Positions 26,687-39,145 of a DNA stretch of 64,000 bases are shown here, one piece after another. Location: NCBI GenBank assembly GCA_951812665.1, contig CATOST010000013.1:56448-120447 (forward strand), read 5' to 3'. Numbering within the stretch: position 1 is the stretch's first letter; each line of letters starts with the position of its first letter. Under the pieces are notes generated by a model that did no database searches, was not told where the DNA came from, and worked only from the letters and a program-made list of their open reading frames with translations. Source of the DNA: an uncultured Acidobacteriota bacterium. Its GTDB lineage: Bacteria; Acidobacteriota; UBA6911; RPQK01; JAJDTT01. A program made the translations under genes and the position numbers.

Positions 26687-28894
26687 ATGAAGCGGCTCGA
26701 ACGACTCCGGAGAATCTACTGGACGGGAGCGCTTCTCGCCTTCTCCGCGCTCCTGGTCATCGTGGTCGTCCTCTTCTTGAATCCCACCTCCGTCGGCAAC
26801 CCCGGGTTCGTCTCCAATCTGAACCTCTGGTCCGCGGTCTGGGCCATTTACTTCATCGTGGCTCTGACCCTGCTGTTCATTTTCGCCCGAAATCTCATCA
26901 AGCTGCTCTTCGAGCATCGATCCAGCCGGGGACGCACCCGTCTGAAGCGAAAGCTGGTGCTGACCCTGACCATCATCTCCCTCTTTCCGGCGCTGATTCT
27001 CTTTTTCGTGGCGTCCGGACTCATCAACGAGAACCTCAAGCTCTGGTTCAGTTCCCCCTCCGAGGACCTACTGGAAGCGGCTGAGATCATTGCCTCAATC
27101 TATTACGAAGAGAAGAAGACCGTGAGCATGGTTGAGGCCCGCGCCCTCACCGGTCAGATCGATTGGACCAGCTTCAGCTTCGACTCCGCTTTGCTCGACC
27201 GCCTTGCCGATCTCGGGTTCAACGGCCTGATCCTGGTGGATCGGGAACGGAAGATCCGCTTCCAGCAAGGGGATTGGGTGGATGCTTCGTGGGACCGTGC
27301 GCTGGATCAGATCCTGGAAGGCAGCGAGTACTATACCGTTTCCTATCAGGCCGACCAGAAACGGCCCAAGTTCGTGGACCGAGTATTGGCTGCGGTTCCG
27401 GCTCGAGGTTCCGATGGCTCGGTGCTGGGGGGCCTGGTGGCCAGCTTCATCCTGCCCGACAGCGTCACCTTCCGCAATCTGGAAGTGCAGACCGCGTCGG
27501 AGAAGCATCGTCAGTTGATGAGCAACCGGCAACAGTTCGAAAAAAGCTACTTCTTGATTATGGCGGTCACCACCCTGGTCGTGGTGGTCGTTTTCGTCTG
27601 GCTGGGCACCTACATGGCCAGAAGAATCACGGTTCCGCTCGAGGCGCTGGCAGAGGGCGCGCGGGAACTTGCCGAGGGGAACCTGGACCACCGGGTGGAG
27701 CAGGCGGCGGTGGACGAGTTGGGGATCCTGGTGGACTCATTCAACCGGATGGCCGACGAGATCGACCATAGCCGCCGCCGTTTGGAGCAGGCCAACGCCG
27801 AGTTGCGCGAAACCAACGAGCGTCTGGATGAACGCCGCAGGTATATCGAGACGATTCTCGAAAACATCGCCACCGGGGTGGTGAGCCTGGACCGAAACGA
27901 TGTGATTCGCACCGCCAACAAGGCGGCCATGGAAATGTTCGGGGCGGGACCGGAGCAGATCCTGAACCAGCCGTTGACCAGCGTTCTGGAGCCGGATGTC
28001 TACGCCGATTTTCAGGACATGAAAAACCGCGTGAGCCTGTTCAGCACGGACCGGCGACGGGTCAACTTCAAGCGAGGCCTGGGGCAACTGCCGCTCACCG
28101 TCACCGCCACCACCACCGACCTGCCGTTCAAGAATGGCGTCGAGCACCTGGTGGTCCTGGACGACCTCACGGAACTGATCCGAGCGGAGAAATTCTCCGC
28201 CTGGCAGGAGGTCGCCAAACGACTGGCTCACGAGATCAAGAACCCGCTGACCCCGATACAGCTCTCGGCCGATCGCATCCGGAACCGCTTCCACAGGATC
28301 GAGAAAACCCTCCCCAGGACTCGCGAGACCCGCGCCTTTGGCGAGACCCTGACGGAAGCGACGACTTTGATCACCGCAGAGGCGGCCACGCTCAAGACCC
28401 TGGTCGAGGAGTTCTCCCGTTTCGCACGGCTTCCCATCTGCCATCCGGTGGAGGTCGATCCCGCCAAACTCGTGGAACAGACCCTCGCCCGCTACGACGG
28501 GGCCTTGAAGAGCGTCGGGGTGAGCACCCGTTTCGACCCCAGAATCAAGACCGTGCGCTGGGATCCGGTCCAGATCCAGCGGGTCTTCGTCAACCTGATC
28601 GACAACTCCCTTGACGCCCTGGTCGAAGTCAAGGGCCGCCGTCAGATCGGGATTCGCAGCCGTTACAATCCAGCGCGAGGTTCGATGGTGGTGGAATTCG
28701 AAGACAACGGAACCGGGATCGCCCCGGAAGACTACGAGAACCTCTTCCTCCCCTATTTCTCCACCAAGAAGAGGGGCACAGGCCTGGGACTGGCCATCGT
28801 GAGACAGATCGTCTCCGAGCACAACGGTTTCATCCGGGCGGAACGGAACGAGCCCCGTGGCACCCGCTTCATCATGGAGTTTCCGTACGTATGA
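26687..28894 (+). CDS. ntrY: NtrY-like membrane histidine kinase
   Basis: Sensor kinase of the NtrYX nitrogen/redox regulatory pair. ATG at 26687 starts just before the first membrane helix (GALLAFSALLVIVVVLFLNP). Further helices lie at about residues 45-70 and 90-112, then an extracytoplasmic sensor region and a helix near 290 (VTTLVVVVVFVWLGTYMARR). HAMP (about 300-355), PAS (about 385-490), HisKA with the His in LAHEIKNPLTPIQLSADRI near residue 515, and HATPase with DNGTGIAPEDY and KRGTGLGLAIVRQIV follow. The multi-helix N-terminus and the HEIKNPLTPIQ motif are characteristic of NtrY. It overlaps ntrX by four bases. Confidence 0.9.
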   Translation: MKRLERLRRIYWTGALLAFSALLVIVVVLFLNPTSVGNPGFVSNLNLWSAVWAIYFIVALTLLFIFARNLIKLLFEHRSSRGRTRLKRKLVLTLTIISLFPALILFFVASGLINENLKLWFSSPSEDLLEAAEIIASIYYEEKKTVSMVEARALTGQIDWTSFSFDSALLDRLADLGFNGLILVDRERKIRFQQGDWVDASWDRALDQILEGSEYYTVSYQADQKRPKFVDRVLAAVPARGSDGSVLGGLVASFILPDSVTFRNLEVQTASEKHRQLMSNRQQFEKSYFLIMAVTTLVVVVVFVWLGTYMARRITVPLEALAEGARELAEGNLDHRVEQAAVDELGILVDSFNRMADEIDHSRRRLEQANAELRETNERLDERRRYIETILENIATGVVSLDRNDVIRTANKAAMEMFGAGPEQILNQPLTSVLEPDVYADFQDMKNRVSLFSTDRRRVNFKRGLGQLPLTVTATTTDLPFKNGVEHLVVLDDLTELIRAEKFSAWQEVAKRLAHEIKNPLTPIQLSADRIRNRFHRIEKTLPRTRETRAFGETLTEATTLITAEAATLKTLVEEFSRFARLPICHPVEVDPAKLVEQTLARYDGALKSVGVSTRFDPRIKTVRWDPVQIQRVFVNLIDNSLDALVEVKGRRQIGIRSRYNPARGSMVVEFEDNGTGIAPEDYENLFLPYFSTKKRGTGLGLAIVRQIVSEHNGFIRAERNEPRGTRFIMEFPYV

Positions 28895-30387
28895 CCGACA
28901 GGGCCGGCAAGACTCTGGGATTCGATCCGATCAGGACCGGACGTCATCCCAGAATCCGACTGTTGATCGTGGACGACAACCGGAGCGTGCTCCGTTCGTT
29001 GGACGGCGTCCTGAGAGACGAGGGCTGCCTGGTGGACACCGCAGCCAGCGCCGAGGAAGGGCTGCGCCTCGTGGACAGGACCAGATACGACGCCATCTTT
29101 CTGGACGTCTGGTTGCCCGGCATGGACGGGATCGATGCGCTCAAGCGGATTCGAGCCCGCCGCCCCCGGCAGTACGTCATCATGGTCTCCGGCCACGGCA
29201 CCATCGAGACCGCGGTCCAGGCCACCAAGTTGGGAGCGTACGACTTCATCGAGAAACCGCTGGCCCGCGACCAGGTCTTGCTGGTGCTGGACCATGCCCT
29301 CAAGCAGAAACGCCTGGAGACGGAAAACCGGAGCCTGAAGGACCTGATCCGGCAGGAGACGGTGATGATCGGCACCTCGGTGCCGATGCAGGCGCTACGG
29401 CAACAGATCGAATTCGCGGCCCCCACGGAGGGACGGGTGGTCATATACGGCGAGAACGGCACCGGCAAAGAACTGGTGGCGCGGCTGCTCCACCTCAACA
29501 GCACCCGCCGGGAGGGCCCGTTCGTCGAAGTCAACTGTGCGGCCATACCGGACGACCTGATCGAGAGCGAACTGTTCGGCAGCGTCAAGGGTGGGTTCAC
29601 CGGGTCAACCGAGAACCGGAAGGGGCGCTTCGAGCTGGCCGACGGAGGAACGCTCTTTCTGGACGAAGTGGCGGACATGAGTCTCAAGACCCAGGCCCGG
29701 GTTCTGAGGGTATTGGAGGATCAACGGTTTTATCCGGTGGGCAGCCAGCGGCCCACCGAGGTGGATGCGCGCGTCCTGGCGGCGACCAACAAGGATCTGG
29801 AGAAGGAGATCGAAACCGGCCGCTTCCGGGAGGATCTCTTTTTCCGGCTCAACGTCATCCCCTTCGAAGTCCCGCCGCTACGGGAGCGCAGGGAGGACAT
29901 TCCTCAGCTTCTGGACTATTTCATGGAGCTGCTCAGTCCCCATCATGGGAAACCGGGAAAGGTCATTCCTCCGGAGGTCCGGGATCGGCTTCTCCGATAT
30001 CGCTGGCCGGGCAACGTCCGAGAGCTGCGCAACATGGTCGAGCGTTGGATTATCATGGTTCCCGGTGGCCGGGTGGAGCTTTCGGACCTTCCCCGGTCCA
30101 TCCTGGACGGAGCCGGCGCCTCCCGGCCGGAGGCCCGAAGCTGGCAGGAGGCCCGCGCGGCGTTCGAGTCTGATTTCCTGACCCGAAAGCTGCAGGAATA
30201 TGGCGGCAACATTTCCAGAACCGCCACCGAGATCGGGATGGAGCGTTCTCACCTGCACCGGAAACTCAAGGCCTACGGGATCAGCGGCGGCGCCTCGCGC
30301 GGAAAGCGCGGGGGCCGCCAGCAGTCCGTGGTGAAAGTCCCGCGAGCACCGAGACCGTTCCTGCGCCCGCCGGACAAGGCGCGATGA
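28891..30387 (+). CDS. ntrX: NtrX-like response regulator with altered sigma-54 contact loop
   Basis: The receiver (about residues 22-138) has phospho-acceptor Asp72 (IFLDVWLPG). The AAA+ domain has Walker [10 protein letters not shown] near residue 188, and the region matching the sigma-54 contact loop reads GGFTGS (near residue 233) instead of GAFTGA. Walker B FLDEVADM and a Fis-type helix-turn-helix ([20 protein letters not shown]) follow. Some NtrX proteins lack a functional GAFTGA and act without sigma-54. The last 22 or so residues (after GKRGG) are encoded by repeat R2 at 30321, which also supplies the stop, so the native C-terminus was probably near residue 476. Confidence 0.88.
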   Translation: MTDRAGKTLGFDPIRTGRHPRIRLLIVDDNRSVLRSLDGVLRDEGCLVDTAASAEEGLRLVDRTRYDAIFLDVWLPGMDGIDALKRIRARRPRQYVIMVSGHGTIETAVQATKLGAYDFIEKPLARDQVLLVLDHALKQKRLETENRSLKDLIRQETVMIGTSVPMQALRQQIEFAAPTEGRVVIYGENGTGKELVARLLHLNSTRREGPFVEVNCAAIPDDLIESELFGSVKGGFTGSTENRKGRFELADGGTLFLDEVADMSLKTQARVLRVLEDQRFYPVGSQRPTEVDARVLAATNKDLEKEIETGRFREDLFFRLNVIPFEVPPLRERREDIPQLLDYFMELLSPHHGKPGKVIPPEVRDRLLRYRWPGNVRELRNMVERWIIMVPGGRVELSDLPRSILDGAGASRPEARSWQEARAAFESDFLTRKLQEYGGNISRTATEIGMERSHLHRKLKAYGISGGASRGKRGGRQQSVVKVPRAPRPFLRPPDKAR

Positions 30388-30480
30388 GGGAGCATACCGG
30401 GAGTATGTGAGCCGATAGCAACGCAGTCCGCCGGGATGCAGGGACGGTCGAATGCCGCGGCGACTTTTGCCACGGGCTGC
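30321..30480 (+). repeat. R2 element, 160 bp with terminal inverted repeats, copy 1
   Basis: Begins GCAGTCCGTGGTGAAAGTCC and ends CGACTTTTGCCACGGGCTGC; the reverse complement of the end matches the start at most positions, so the termini are imperfect inverted repeats. The 160-base copy at 51516 and the inverted one at 35195 share most of the interior. There is no transposase inside. It lies at the 3' end of ntrX and 65 bases upstream of xerC. Confidence 0.85.
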
Positions 30481-30545
30481 CAGGGAGTTCCGGAAGCGGC
30501 CCGGGGACGGAGTGTCAGCCGCTGACCGATTCGAGCTCGAGGTTC

Positions 30546-31451
30546 ATGCAAGCACTGATTGCATCCTTCATCGACCATTTGAGATTCGAGAAGAACTACT
30601 CTCCCCACACCGTGAAGAGCTACTCCCGCGACCTGGAGCAATTCTTCCGCCATCTGACTGCCGGCCGCACCGACAGAAAGATCAAGCCCTCCGATCTGGA
30701 TCACATCACCATCCGGGAGTTTCTGAGCCGGCTGAGCCAGGCGGGGAACCGGAAGGTGACCATCGCTCGAAAACTGTCGGTATTGCGGTCCTTCTTCCGC
30801 TACCTCTACCGGGAGGGGCATCTGGACCAGAACCCGGCCAAGTTGGTTCGGACTCCCCGCCAGGCACTCAGGACACCCCGGTTTCTCTCTCTCTCGGAGG
30901 TCGAAGCCATCCTGACTCTGCCCCCGGCAGCGACCTTGAAGGGAGTCCGGGACCGGGCCATCCTCGAACTCCTCTATGCCAGCGGCCTGCGGGTGGGAGA
31001 GTTGGTCGGCCTGAATCTGATCGACCTCTCCATGACCCGCCAACTGGTACGAGTCCGGGGCAAGGGCAACAAGGAGCGGGTGGTCCCGTTTGGAGAGCCT
31101 TCCCAGGCGAGTCTGGCCACCTACCTGGAGGCCAGACGGCGCATCCTGGCCAAGCGCAAGGACAGCCCGGAAACCCCGGCCCTGTTCCTGAATCTTCGCG
31201 GAGGCCGTCTCAGCGCCCGGTCGGTCCAGAGAAACCTGGGAACCTACATCCGGCAAGCTGCATTGCTGCTGGATGTCCATCCTCACCTTTTGCGACATTC
31301 CTTCGCCACGCATCTGCTCAACAACGGCGCCGACCTGCGCTCGATTCAGGAGCTCTTGGGACACGAGAGCCTCTCCACCACTCAGCGCTACACCCATGTC
31401 TCCATCGAGCATCTGCAGAAGGTTTACCGAGCCGCCCACCCCAAGGCCTGA
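30546..31451 (+). CDS. xerC: Tyrosine recombinase XerC
   Basis: Site-specific recombinase that resolves chromosome dimers at dif together with XerD. A SAM-like N-terminal domain (residues 1-90; FEKNYSPHTVKSYSRDL) precedes the catalytic domain, with all active-site residues visible: Arg149 (ASGLRVGEL), Lys173 (RGKGNKER), His247 and Arg250 (HPHLLRHSF), His273 (LLGHESL) and nucleophile Tyr282 (TQRYTHV). The 301-residue length is typical of XerC/D rather than of phage integrases. A stand-alone housekeeping position between ntrYX and rpsO, with no attachment site or integrated island beside it, supports XerC; XerD cannot be fully excluded. Confidence 0.9.
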   Translation: MQALIASFIDHLRFEKNYSPHTVKSYSRDLEQFFRHLTAGRTDRKIKPSDLDHITIREFLSRLSQAGNRKVTIARKLSVLRSFFRYLYREGHLDQNPAKLVRTPRQALRTPRFLSLSEVEAILTLPPAATLKGVRDRAILELLYASGLRVGELVGLNLIDLSMTRQLVRVRGKGNKERVVPFGEPSQASLATYLEARRRILAKRKDSPETPALFLNLRGGRLSARSVQRNLGTYIRQAALLLDVHPHLLRHSFATHLLNNGADLRSIQELLGHESLSTTQRYTHVSIEHLQKVYRAAHPKA

Positions 31452-31462
31452 CCTGCGGCGGC

Positions 31463-31491
31463 GTAGGGGCGCCCCTCGTGGGCGCCCGCTT
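31463..31491 (+). repeat. R1 hairpin repeat, copy 2
   Basis: GTAGGGGCGCCCCTCGTGGG plus CGCCCGCT: both arms are GGGCGCCC, which is self-complementary, around a CTCGT loop. The flank TCCGTCCAAATCGG and, 30 bases later, GAAGATTCGGCGGCGG also recur near 38950-38995, so the repeat unit extends past the hairpin to about 31540. It begins 12 bases after the xerC stop. Confidence 0.75.
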
Positions 31492-31697
31492 CCGTCCAAA
31501 TCGGATTGAGAGTACGGCCAATTGAAGATTCGGCGGCGGGAAAACCACCGCGTCGGCGAAGATTTTTGGGTTCCGGCTAAGCCGGGTACAGGAATGAGAA
31601 GAGAGAGAAGAGGATCTGACGAACCGGTCCCGTCCCCCGCGTCAGGTTGCCAGGCGACACCCATCTCTGCTAGATTGACGCACGAACGAAGAAGAAG

Positions 31698-31964
31698 ATG
31701 TTGACGAAGGAACGGAAAGAAGAGCTCATCAGAGGCTACCAGCTGCACGGAACCGATACCGGCTCGCCCGAAGTCCAGGTCGCCATTCTGAGCCACCGTA
31801 TCGGCTACCTCACTGAACACTTCAAGTCCCACAAGAAAGACCACCACTCCCGGCGGGGACTCCTGAAACTCGTCGGCCAGAGGCGGCGGCTTCTGGACTA
31901 TCTGAAGCGGATGGACTTCGTCCGCTACCAGGAGCTGATAGGTCGTCTGGGAATTCGCAAGTGA
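31698..31964 (+). CDS. rpsO: 30S ribosomal protein S15
   Basis: Primary 16S rRNA-binding protein of the small-subunit central domain. The full 88-residue product matches the family throughout, including [19 protein letters not shown], the [20 protein letters not shown] segment that contacts 16S rRNA, and the C-terminal [13 protein letters not shown]. The purine-rich stretch GAAGAAG precedes the ATG. It is followed 164 bases later by pnp, the same order as in many bacteria. In E. coli S15 represses its own translation; I could not identify an equivalent pseudoknot here. Confidence 0.97.
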   Translation: MLTKERKEELIRGYQLHGTDTGSPEVQVAILSHRIGYLTEHFKSHKKDHHSRRGLLKLVGQRRRLLDYLKRMDFVRYQELIGRLGIRK

Positions 31965-32128
31965 ACCGGGACATACCTGACCACAGTGGTTCGAATTCTT
32001 GACCGCGGCGACCCTCCGGCTTCCGGGCCGGACGGTCATGAGCTCCCACACACCGGGTGAGATTCCGCTCTCCCGGGTACCGCAATGACTGCGATCGGTT
32101 CCATACACCCTGAATTCAAGGAGAAAGA

Positions 32129-34317
<2,189 letters not shown>

Positions 34318-34321
<4 letters not shown>

Positions 34322-35076
34322 TCCCGGAATCGCTGAAACAGGCTCTTCGCGATTTCAGGGAGGGCCGTCTGCCCGAGACGGAGTTGCTCCGGCTGCTCCA
34401 TAATCTGCCCTACGAAGATCTGGATTATGCCAAGGTCGACCACCACCGAAGTCTCCGGCACGGCTTCCCCGAGGTCATTTTTGGGAGGGGCAAGAGTCCG
34501 GACCAGATTCTTGGGATTGCCGAGTCGCTGTTGGAGAACCACTCCAACCTGCTCATCACTTCCGCCAGCGAGGAAGTCCACACCCGATTGAAGGCCACCT
34601 GCCCGGAAGCCGTATTCCACCAACGGAGCCGGATTCTGGAGGTGGTCCGAGACCCGGTCGATCGGGGCCGCGGCACCATCGGGGTCTTCGCGGCCGGCAC
34701 CGCGGACATCCCGGTCGCCGAAGAGGCCCTGGTCACGGCAAGAGTCTTGGGCAATGAAGCCGTCCCCTGTTACGACGTGGGCGTGGCGGGGCTGCATCGG
34801 ATCCTGGGACAGCGTGCGCTGTTGGAGTCATGCACGGTGGTGATCGCCGTAGCCGGCATGGAAGGAGCCCTTCCCAGCGTCGTCGGCGGCTTGGTCGATC
34901 TGCCGGTGATCGCAGTCCCCACCAGCGTGGGGTACGGAGCTTCGTTCGGCGGTCTGGCCGCACTTCTGGGCATGCTCAACAGCTGTGCCGCGAACGTATC
35001 CGTGGTGAACATCGACAATGGGTTCGGCGCCGGCTACGTGGCCAGCATGATCAACCGGCGCCGGGACTGCGACTGA
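34318..35076 (+). CDS. larB: Nickel-pincer cofactor synthesis protein LarB
   Basis: LarB carboxylates and hydrolyses nicotinic acid adenine dinucleotide in synthesis of the nickel-pincer cofactor of lactate racemase-type enzymes. The C-terminal two-thirds is AIR-carboxylase (PurE)-like, with [47 protein letters not shown] and [15 protein letters not shown]. The N-terminal helical part has [20 protein letters not shown], a LarB hallmark. It starts within the pnp stop (ATGA), an odd coupling of cofactor synthesis to RNA decay. larC, larE and larA are not in the window. Confidence 0.9.
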
Positions 35077-35194
35077 TCCGGCCTGATTCTGGTAAGTTCT
35101 AAGCGGAGTTTCTCACCGGGTCGCTGGGGGCAGGACAAAGGAAGGACCCTTTTTCGGGCAGGTACCTGTTCGGTATGGAAGTCATCCGGGCCCA

Positions 35195-35355
35195 GCAGCC
35201 CCTGGCAAAAGTCGTCACGGCATTCGACCGTCCCTGCATCGTGCGCGGACTGCGTTGCCATCGGCTCACATACTCCCGGTATGCTCCCTCATCGCGCCTG
35301 GTCCGGCGGGCACAGGAACGGTCTCGGTGCTCGCGGGACTTTCACCACGGACTGC
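35195..35355 (-). repeat. R2 element, inverted copy
   Basis: Reads on the minus strand as the element at 30321: terminal GCAGTCCGTGGTGAAAGTCC at 35355 and GCAGCCCCTGGCAAAAGTCG entering from 35195 on the plus strand. It occupies half of the 317-base gap between larB and dnaG and ends 38 bases before dnaG, so it sits in the likely promoter region of the dnaG-rpoD operon. The rest of the gap (35077-35194) shows nothing recognisable. Confidence 0.85.
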
Positions 35356-35393
35356 CCGGCTGGGGCGGGCGCGTTTCGGGGCACGAATAAGGG

Positions 35394-37139
35394 ATGAAGT
35401 TCGACGACCGGATCGTGGAACAGATCCGCAACAGCATCAATATCGTGGATCTGATCGGCGGCTACCTCCCCCTGAAAAAGCAGGGACAAAACCACTCTGC
35501 CCTCTGCCCCTTCCATGCCGAAAAGACCCCTTCGTTTCTGGTCAGCGACAGCAAGCAGATCTTCAAGTGTTTCGGATGCGGTGCCGGAGGGGACATCTTC
35601 AAGTTCATCATGCTGATGGAAAACCGGACCTTTCCCGAAGCGGTGAAGTTTCTGGGGGAGCGCTCGGGTATCACGGTGCGCCAGGCAGCCGAGAGCCAGA
35701 GCCCCGGAACCCAGCGAACGCAGCGCCTCCGTCAAGCCATGGAGCTGGCCGGGGGACTCTACCGCCAGTTCCTGGAACGGTCGGGAGCGGCCCAGGACTA
35801 TCTGCAGAACCGGCAGATCAATCGTGAGACCACCGAACGATTCCAGATCGGGTACGCCCCGGGCGGAGGCCGACTGGTTGCCGAACTTCACCGTGAAGGA
35901 TTCACGGACCAGGAGCTGCTGGCCTGTGGTCTGGTCAAAGAGGGACGGGGAGGTCACAGCTACGAGCAGCTGCGGCGGCGCGTCGTGTTCCCGATCCGGG
36001 ATCTTCGAGGACGGATTGTGGCGTTCGGCGGACGGATCATGGGTGACGGAATTCCCAAATACCTCAACTCTCCGGACACCGATCTCTACAAGAAGCGCGC
36101 CAATCTGTACGCTCTGGACCTGAGCCGCCCGGAGATCCGAAGGCGGGGATTCGCCATTCTGGTCGAGGGCTATTTCGACTGTGTCATGCCCCACCAGTTC
36201 GGCTTCGGGAACGTGATCGCCTCCCTGGGCACCAGTCTGACCACGGATCAGGCCAAGCTGCTGCGGCACTACACGCGTCGAGTCGTGATCAACTACGATC
36301 CGGACACGGCCGGAGCCAACGCGACTTTGCGCTCGGCCGACATCTTCGTGCGCGAAGGCTTCAATGTGAGCATCGCCCAGATTCCAAAGGGCCAGGATCC
36401 CGACTCCTTTTTGAGAGACCATGGGGCTCAGGCCTACGTTGACGTGCTGCGATCGTCCGTCCCTCTTCTGTCTTTCCTGCTCTCCTGGCTGATTGGCCAG
36501 CAGAAGGATCCGTACAGTCCCGGGGGTAAACGGGAAATCGTCGAACAGGTCGTGCCCCACCTCGCCGCGATCGCCAATCGAATCGAGCGCGCCGAAGCCG
36601 TGTCCCGGACGGCCACGCTGCTGAGACTGGATGAGAATCTGATCCTGGCGGAGATGCGCTACGTCCGGAAACCCCAGTCCAGACGCCTCCCCGTGACGTC
36701 TTCTCCACGGCCGGGGATGGTCACTCAGGCGGAGAAGACGCTGGTGCTGGCCGCCCTGGATCCGGCCCACCAACATCGAGTCTTCAGCGAGCTGGAACCC
36801 GACTGGTACGGGAACCTGGGATCGGGCAAGATCTTCGAGGCCTTGTTCGACTTGAACCGCCGGCAGCGGGGCCTGACGGCAGCAGCGGCCTCGGAGCGGC
36901 TCGACCCGGAGAACAGGGATCTCCTGGAAAACTTGGCCCTGGCCGACGACTCGCTTTCGGAAGAGATTGTGGTCGAGTGCATTCGAGCACTGCGGCGAAA
37001 GCACTTCGAGAACCTGAGCCGGCGGGTCCAGGAACAGATTCTGGAAGAGGAAAAGAACGCTGCGTCAACCGGTATCTTGCGGGAGCTTCTGGCACGAAAG
37101 GAGCGGATCCGCAAGAAAATAGAGTTCGATCTTGTATAA
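35394..37139 (+). CDS. dnaG: DNA primase
   Basis: Synthesises RNA primers at the replication fork. A CHC2-type zinc finger is at residues 38-64 ([11 protein letters not shown], then [11 protein letters not shown]). The RNA-polymerase core with Toprim domain has the catalytic Glu in [10 protein letters not shown] near residue 258 and the metal Asp pair in NYDPDTAGA near residue 305 (E. coli: YDGD). A helicase-binding-like helical C-terminus ends at residue 581. It is followed by rpoD, the conserved dnaG-rpoD part of the macromolecular-synthesis operon; rpsU, often first in that operon, is not upstream. The stop overlaps a possible rpoD start (TAATG). Confidence 0.96.
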   Translation: MKFDDRIVEQIRNSINIVDLIGGYLPLKKQGQNHSALCPFHAEKTPSFLVSDSKQIFKCFGCGAGGDIFKFIMLMENRTFPEAVKFLGERSGITVRQAAESQSPGTQRTQRLRQAMELAGGLYRQFLERSGAAQDYLQNRQINRETTERFQIGYAPGGGRLVAELHREGFTDQELLACGLVKEGRGGHSYEQLRRRVVFPIRDLRGRIVAFGGRIMGDGIPKYLNSPDTDLYKKRANLYALDLSRPEIRRRGFAILVEGYFDCVMPHQFGFGNVIASLGTSLTTDQAKLLRHYTRRVVINYDPDTAGANATLRSADIFVREGFNVSIAQIPKGQDPDSFLRDHGAQAYVDVLRSSVPLLSFLLSWLIGQQKDPYSPGGKREIVEQVVPHLAAIANRIERAEAVSRTATLLRLDENLILAEMRYVRKPQSRRLPVTSSPRPGMVTQAEKTLVLAALDPAHQHRVFSELEPDWYGNLGSGKIFEALFDLNRRQRGLTAAAASERLDPENRDLLENLALADDSLSEEIVVECIRALRRKHFENLSRRVQEQILEEEKNAASTGILRELLARKERIRKKIEFDLV

Positions 37140-37156
37140 TGGGGGCGGCTGGCGGC

Positions 37157-38878
37157 ATGAGGGAAAACGAAGAGAAGATTCCCATTGAGGAGAAGTACGA
37201 CGGCGTCAAGGAACTGATCGCCCTGGGCAAGGAGAAGGGCTATCTCCTTTACGACGAAGTCAACGACTACCTCCCCGACGATATCCAGTCCTCGGAAGAC
37301 CTGGACAGCATTTTTTACCTGTTCGGCGAGGTCGGGATCGAGGTCATCGACTCGGAGGAGGATTTCGAGTCGACCCAACGACGGATCCGGACCAAGTCCA
37401 AGGGGGAGGCAACGGAGCCCCCGGACCCGACGCTCGAGAAGACCAATGACCCGGTCCGCATGTATCTGCGGGAGATGGGCACGGTACCCCTCCTGACCCG
37501 GGAGGGGGAGGTGACCATCGCCAAGCGGATCGAGAAGGGTCGAAAGACGGTGCTGAAGGTGCTGTCTCGATCTCCCGTGGTCGTCCACGAGATCATGCGC
37601 TACGGGGAAGTGCTGGACCAGGGCAACCTCAACATCAAGGCCCTGGTCGTCTTCCGTGAAACCGAGATCACCCCCGAGGTTTTAGAGACCCGGCGGGAAA
37701 CCACTATCCGCATGGTGCGAGAGGTGGGAGAGCTGGAAGATGGAGCCAGCAGGATCCGGCGCAAGATGCGGCGGGTCAGGAGATCCAAGGATTCGCCCGT
37801 TTACAGGAGCCTCCTGTCGCAGTTGGCCCGCTATCGAATTCCCATCGCCCGCCACATCCGGGCCCTGGATCTCACTCCCCAGACTTACGAGCGGCTCGTC
37901 AACGTCATCAAGCGAGCCGTCGACCGGATCGTCGCCCTGGACCAGGAGACCAAGAAACTCAAGAAGCTGCACGAAGCGCCGCTGAAGCTGGAGGACTCCA
38001 AGAAGATCAAGCTTCGGTTACGGGAGATCGACAAACACCTGAAAGAGATCGAAGACGAGGTTCTGGCCACTCCCGCGGAACTCAAGCGTACCCTGGCCAT
38101 CATCAAGCAGGGTGAGCTCGAAGCCGATATCGCCAAGAAGGAGTTGGTGGAGGCCAACCTGAGGCTGGTGGTCTCCATCGCCAAGAAGTACACGAACCGG
38201 GGCCTCCAGTTCCTGGATCTGATCCAGGAAGGAAACATCGGGCTCATGAAGGCGGTGGAGAAGTTCGAGTATCGAAGGGGATACAAGTTCTCGACCTACG
38301 CCACCTGGTGGATTCGGCAGGCCATCACCCGGGCCATAGCGGACCAGGCCCGAACCATCCGGATTCCGGTCCACATGATCGAAACCATCAACAAGCTGAT
38401 TCGAACTTCGCGGGCGCTGGTGCAGGAGTACGGCCGGGAACCGACCAACGAAGAGATCTCGCTGAAAATGGGCATCCCGGTCAGCAAGGTTCGGAAGATC
38501 CTCAAGATTGCCCAGGAACCCATCTCCCTGGAGACGCCTATCGGCGAGGAGGAGGACAGTCATCTCGGTGACTTCATCGAGGATCGAGGCGTGACCTCAC
38601 CCGCCGAAGCGGTCATCAATCTCAATCTCAAGGAACAGACGGCGGCCGTTCTCAAGACTCTCACCGACAGAGAGGAACAGGTGATTCGCATGAGATTCGG
38701 CATCGGGGACGGCAGTGAGCACACGCTGGAAGAAGTGGGTCAGCGGTTCCGCGTCACCCGGGAGCGGATCCGCCAGATCGAAGCCAAGGCCTTGCGAAAG
38801 CTGAGGCACCCGTCCCGCAGCCGGAAGCTGAAAACATTCCACGAAGACAATGGGAATTCGGGTCGTACACTCTCCTAG
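37157..38878 (+). CDS. rpoD: Primary RNA polymerase sigma factor (sigma-70, RpoD)
   Basis: Housekeeping sigma factor. Region 1.1 ([20 protein letters not shown]), region 1.2 ([20 protein letters not shown]), a charged non-conserved insert, and region 2 ([20 protein letters not shown] and [20 protein letters not shown]) are present. Region 3, and region 4 with helix-turn-helix [20 protein letters not shown], complete the set. I prefer ATG at 37157 (573 residues); ATG at 37139 would overlap the dnaG TAA (TAATG) and add six residues, and is a real alternative. Terminated by the hairpin at 39115. Confidence 0.96.
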   Translation: MRENEEKIPIEEKYDGVKELIALGKEKGYLLYDEVNDYLPDDIQSSEDLDSIFYLFGEVGIEVIDSEEDFESTQRRIRTKSKGEATEPPDPTLEKTNDPVRMYLREMGTVPLLTREGEVTIAKRIEKGRKTVLKVLSRSPVVVHEIMRYGEVLDQGNLNIKALVVFRETEITPEVLETRRETTIRMVREVGELEDGASRIRRKMRRVRRSKDSPVYRSLLSQLARYRIPIARHIRALDLTPQTYERLVNVIKRAVDRIVALDQETKKLKKLHEAPLKLEDSKKIKLRLREIDKHLKEIEDEVLATPAELKRTLAIIKQGELEADIAKKELVEANLRLVVSIAKKYTNRGLQFLDLIQEGNIGLMKAVEKFEYRRGYKFSTYATWWIRQAITRAIADQARTIRIPVHMIETINKLIRTSRALVQEYGREPTNEEISLKMGIPVSKVRKILKIAQEPISLETPIGEEEDSHLGDFIEDRGVTSPAEAVINLNLKEQTAAVLKTLTDREEQVIRMRFGIGDGSEHTLEEVGQRFRVTRERIRQIEAKALRKLRHPSRSRKLKTFHEDNGNSGRTLS

Positions 38879-38916
38879 TACATAGTTTTCGACAAATGGA
38901 CGAAGAAATAATCGAA

Positions 38917-38995
38917 GGGGGCTCCTTTTGGGCGCCCTCTTCAGTCCGAATCGGAGCCAGACGCGTCCAGATGAAGATTCGGCGGCGGAAGACGC
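38917..38995 (+). repeat. R1 hairpin repeat, decayed copy with flank
   Basis: GGGGGCTCCTTTTGGGCGCC keeps one arm; the downstream flank (CAGTCCGAATCGG, then GAAGATTCGGCGGCGG near 38972) matches the flank of copy 2 at 31490-31540. Lies in the 267-base space between rpoD and the tRNA gene, which otherwise holds only the terminator. Confidence 0.5.
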
Positions 38996-39114
38996 GGGGC
39001 GGACTTGGCGCAACTAGGCGGGGACAGCCATTGCCGCCACCGAGTCCCGACCTGGCAACAGGATCGCCGGCCGGGATGCGGCGCCGTCCGAAGGGCGCGG
39101 CAACTGTTTCACAC

Positions 39115-39141
39115 GGGCGCTCAGAAGCGCCCTTTTTTTTT
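39115..39141 (+). terminator. Rho-independent terminator after rpoD
   Basis: Stem GGGCGCT/AGCGCCC (7 bp, perfect), loop CAGA, followed by nine T. It is the clearest intrinsic terminator in the window. It ends only four bases before the tRNA gene, so either the tRNA is made by read-through from rpoD or its promoter overlaps the hairpin. Confidence 0.9.
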
Positions 39142-39145
39142 AGGT

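Noticed and set aside
30546..31451. Phage or island integrase identity for the tyrosine recombinase
   Set aside because: Length, N-terminal domain and context are those of XerC; there is no neighbouring tRNA attachment site, phage gene or direct-repeat boundary.
35289..37004. 571-codon open frame antisense to dnaG
   Set aside because: It mirrors the codon structure of the well-supported dnaG and shows no family similarity; its C-terminal tail is only the R2 repeat read through.
37135..37140. TATAAT before rpoD as a promoter
   Set aside because: It is made by the end of dnaG and the TAATG junction; no -35 hexamer at a suitable distance and no extended -10 in register.
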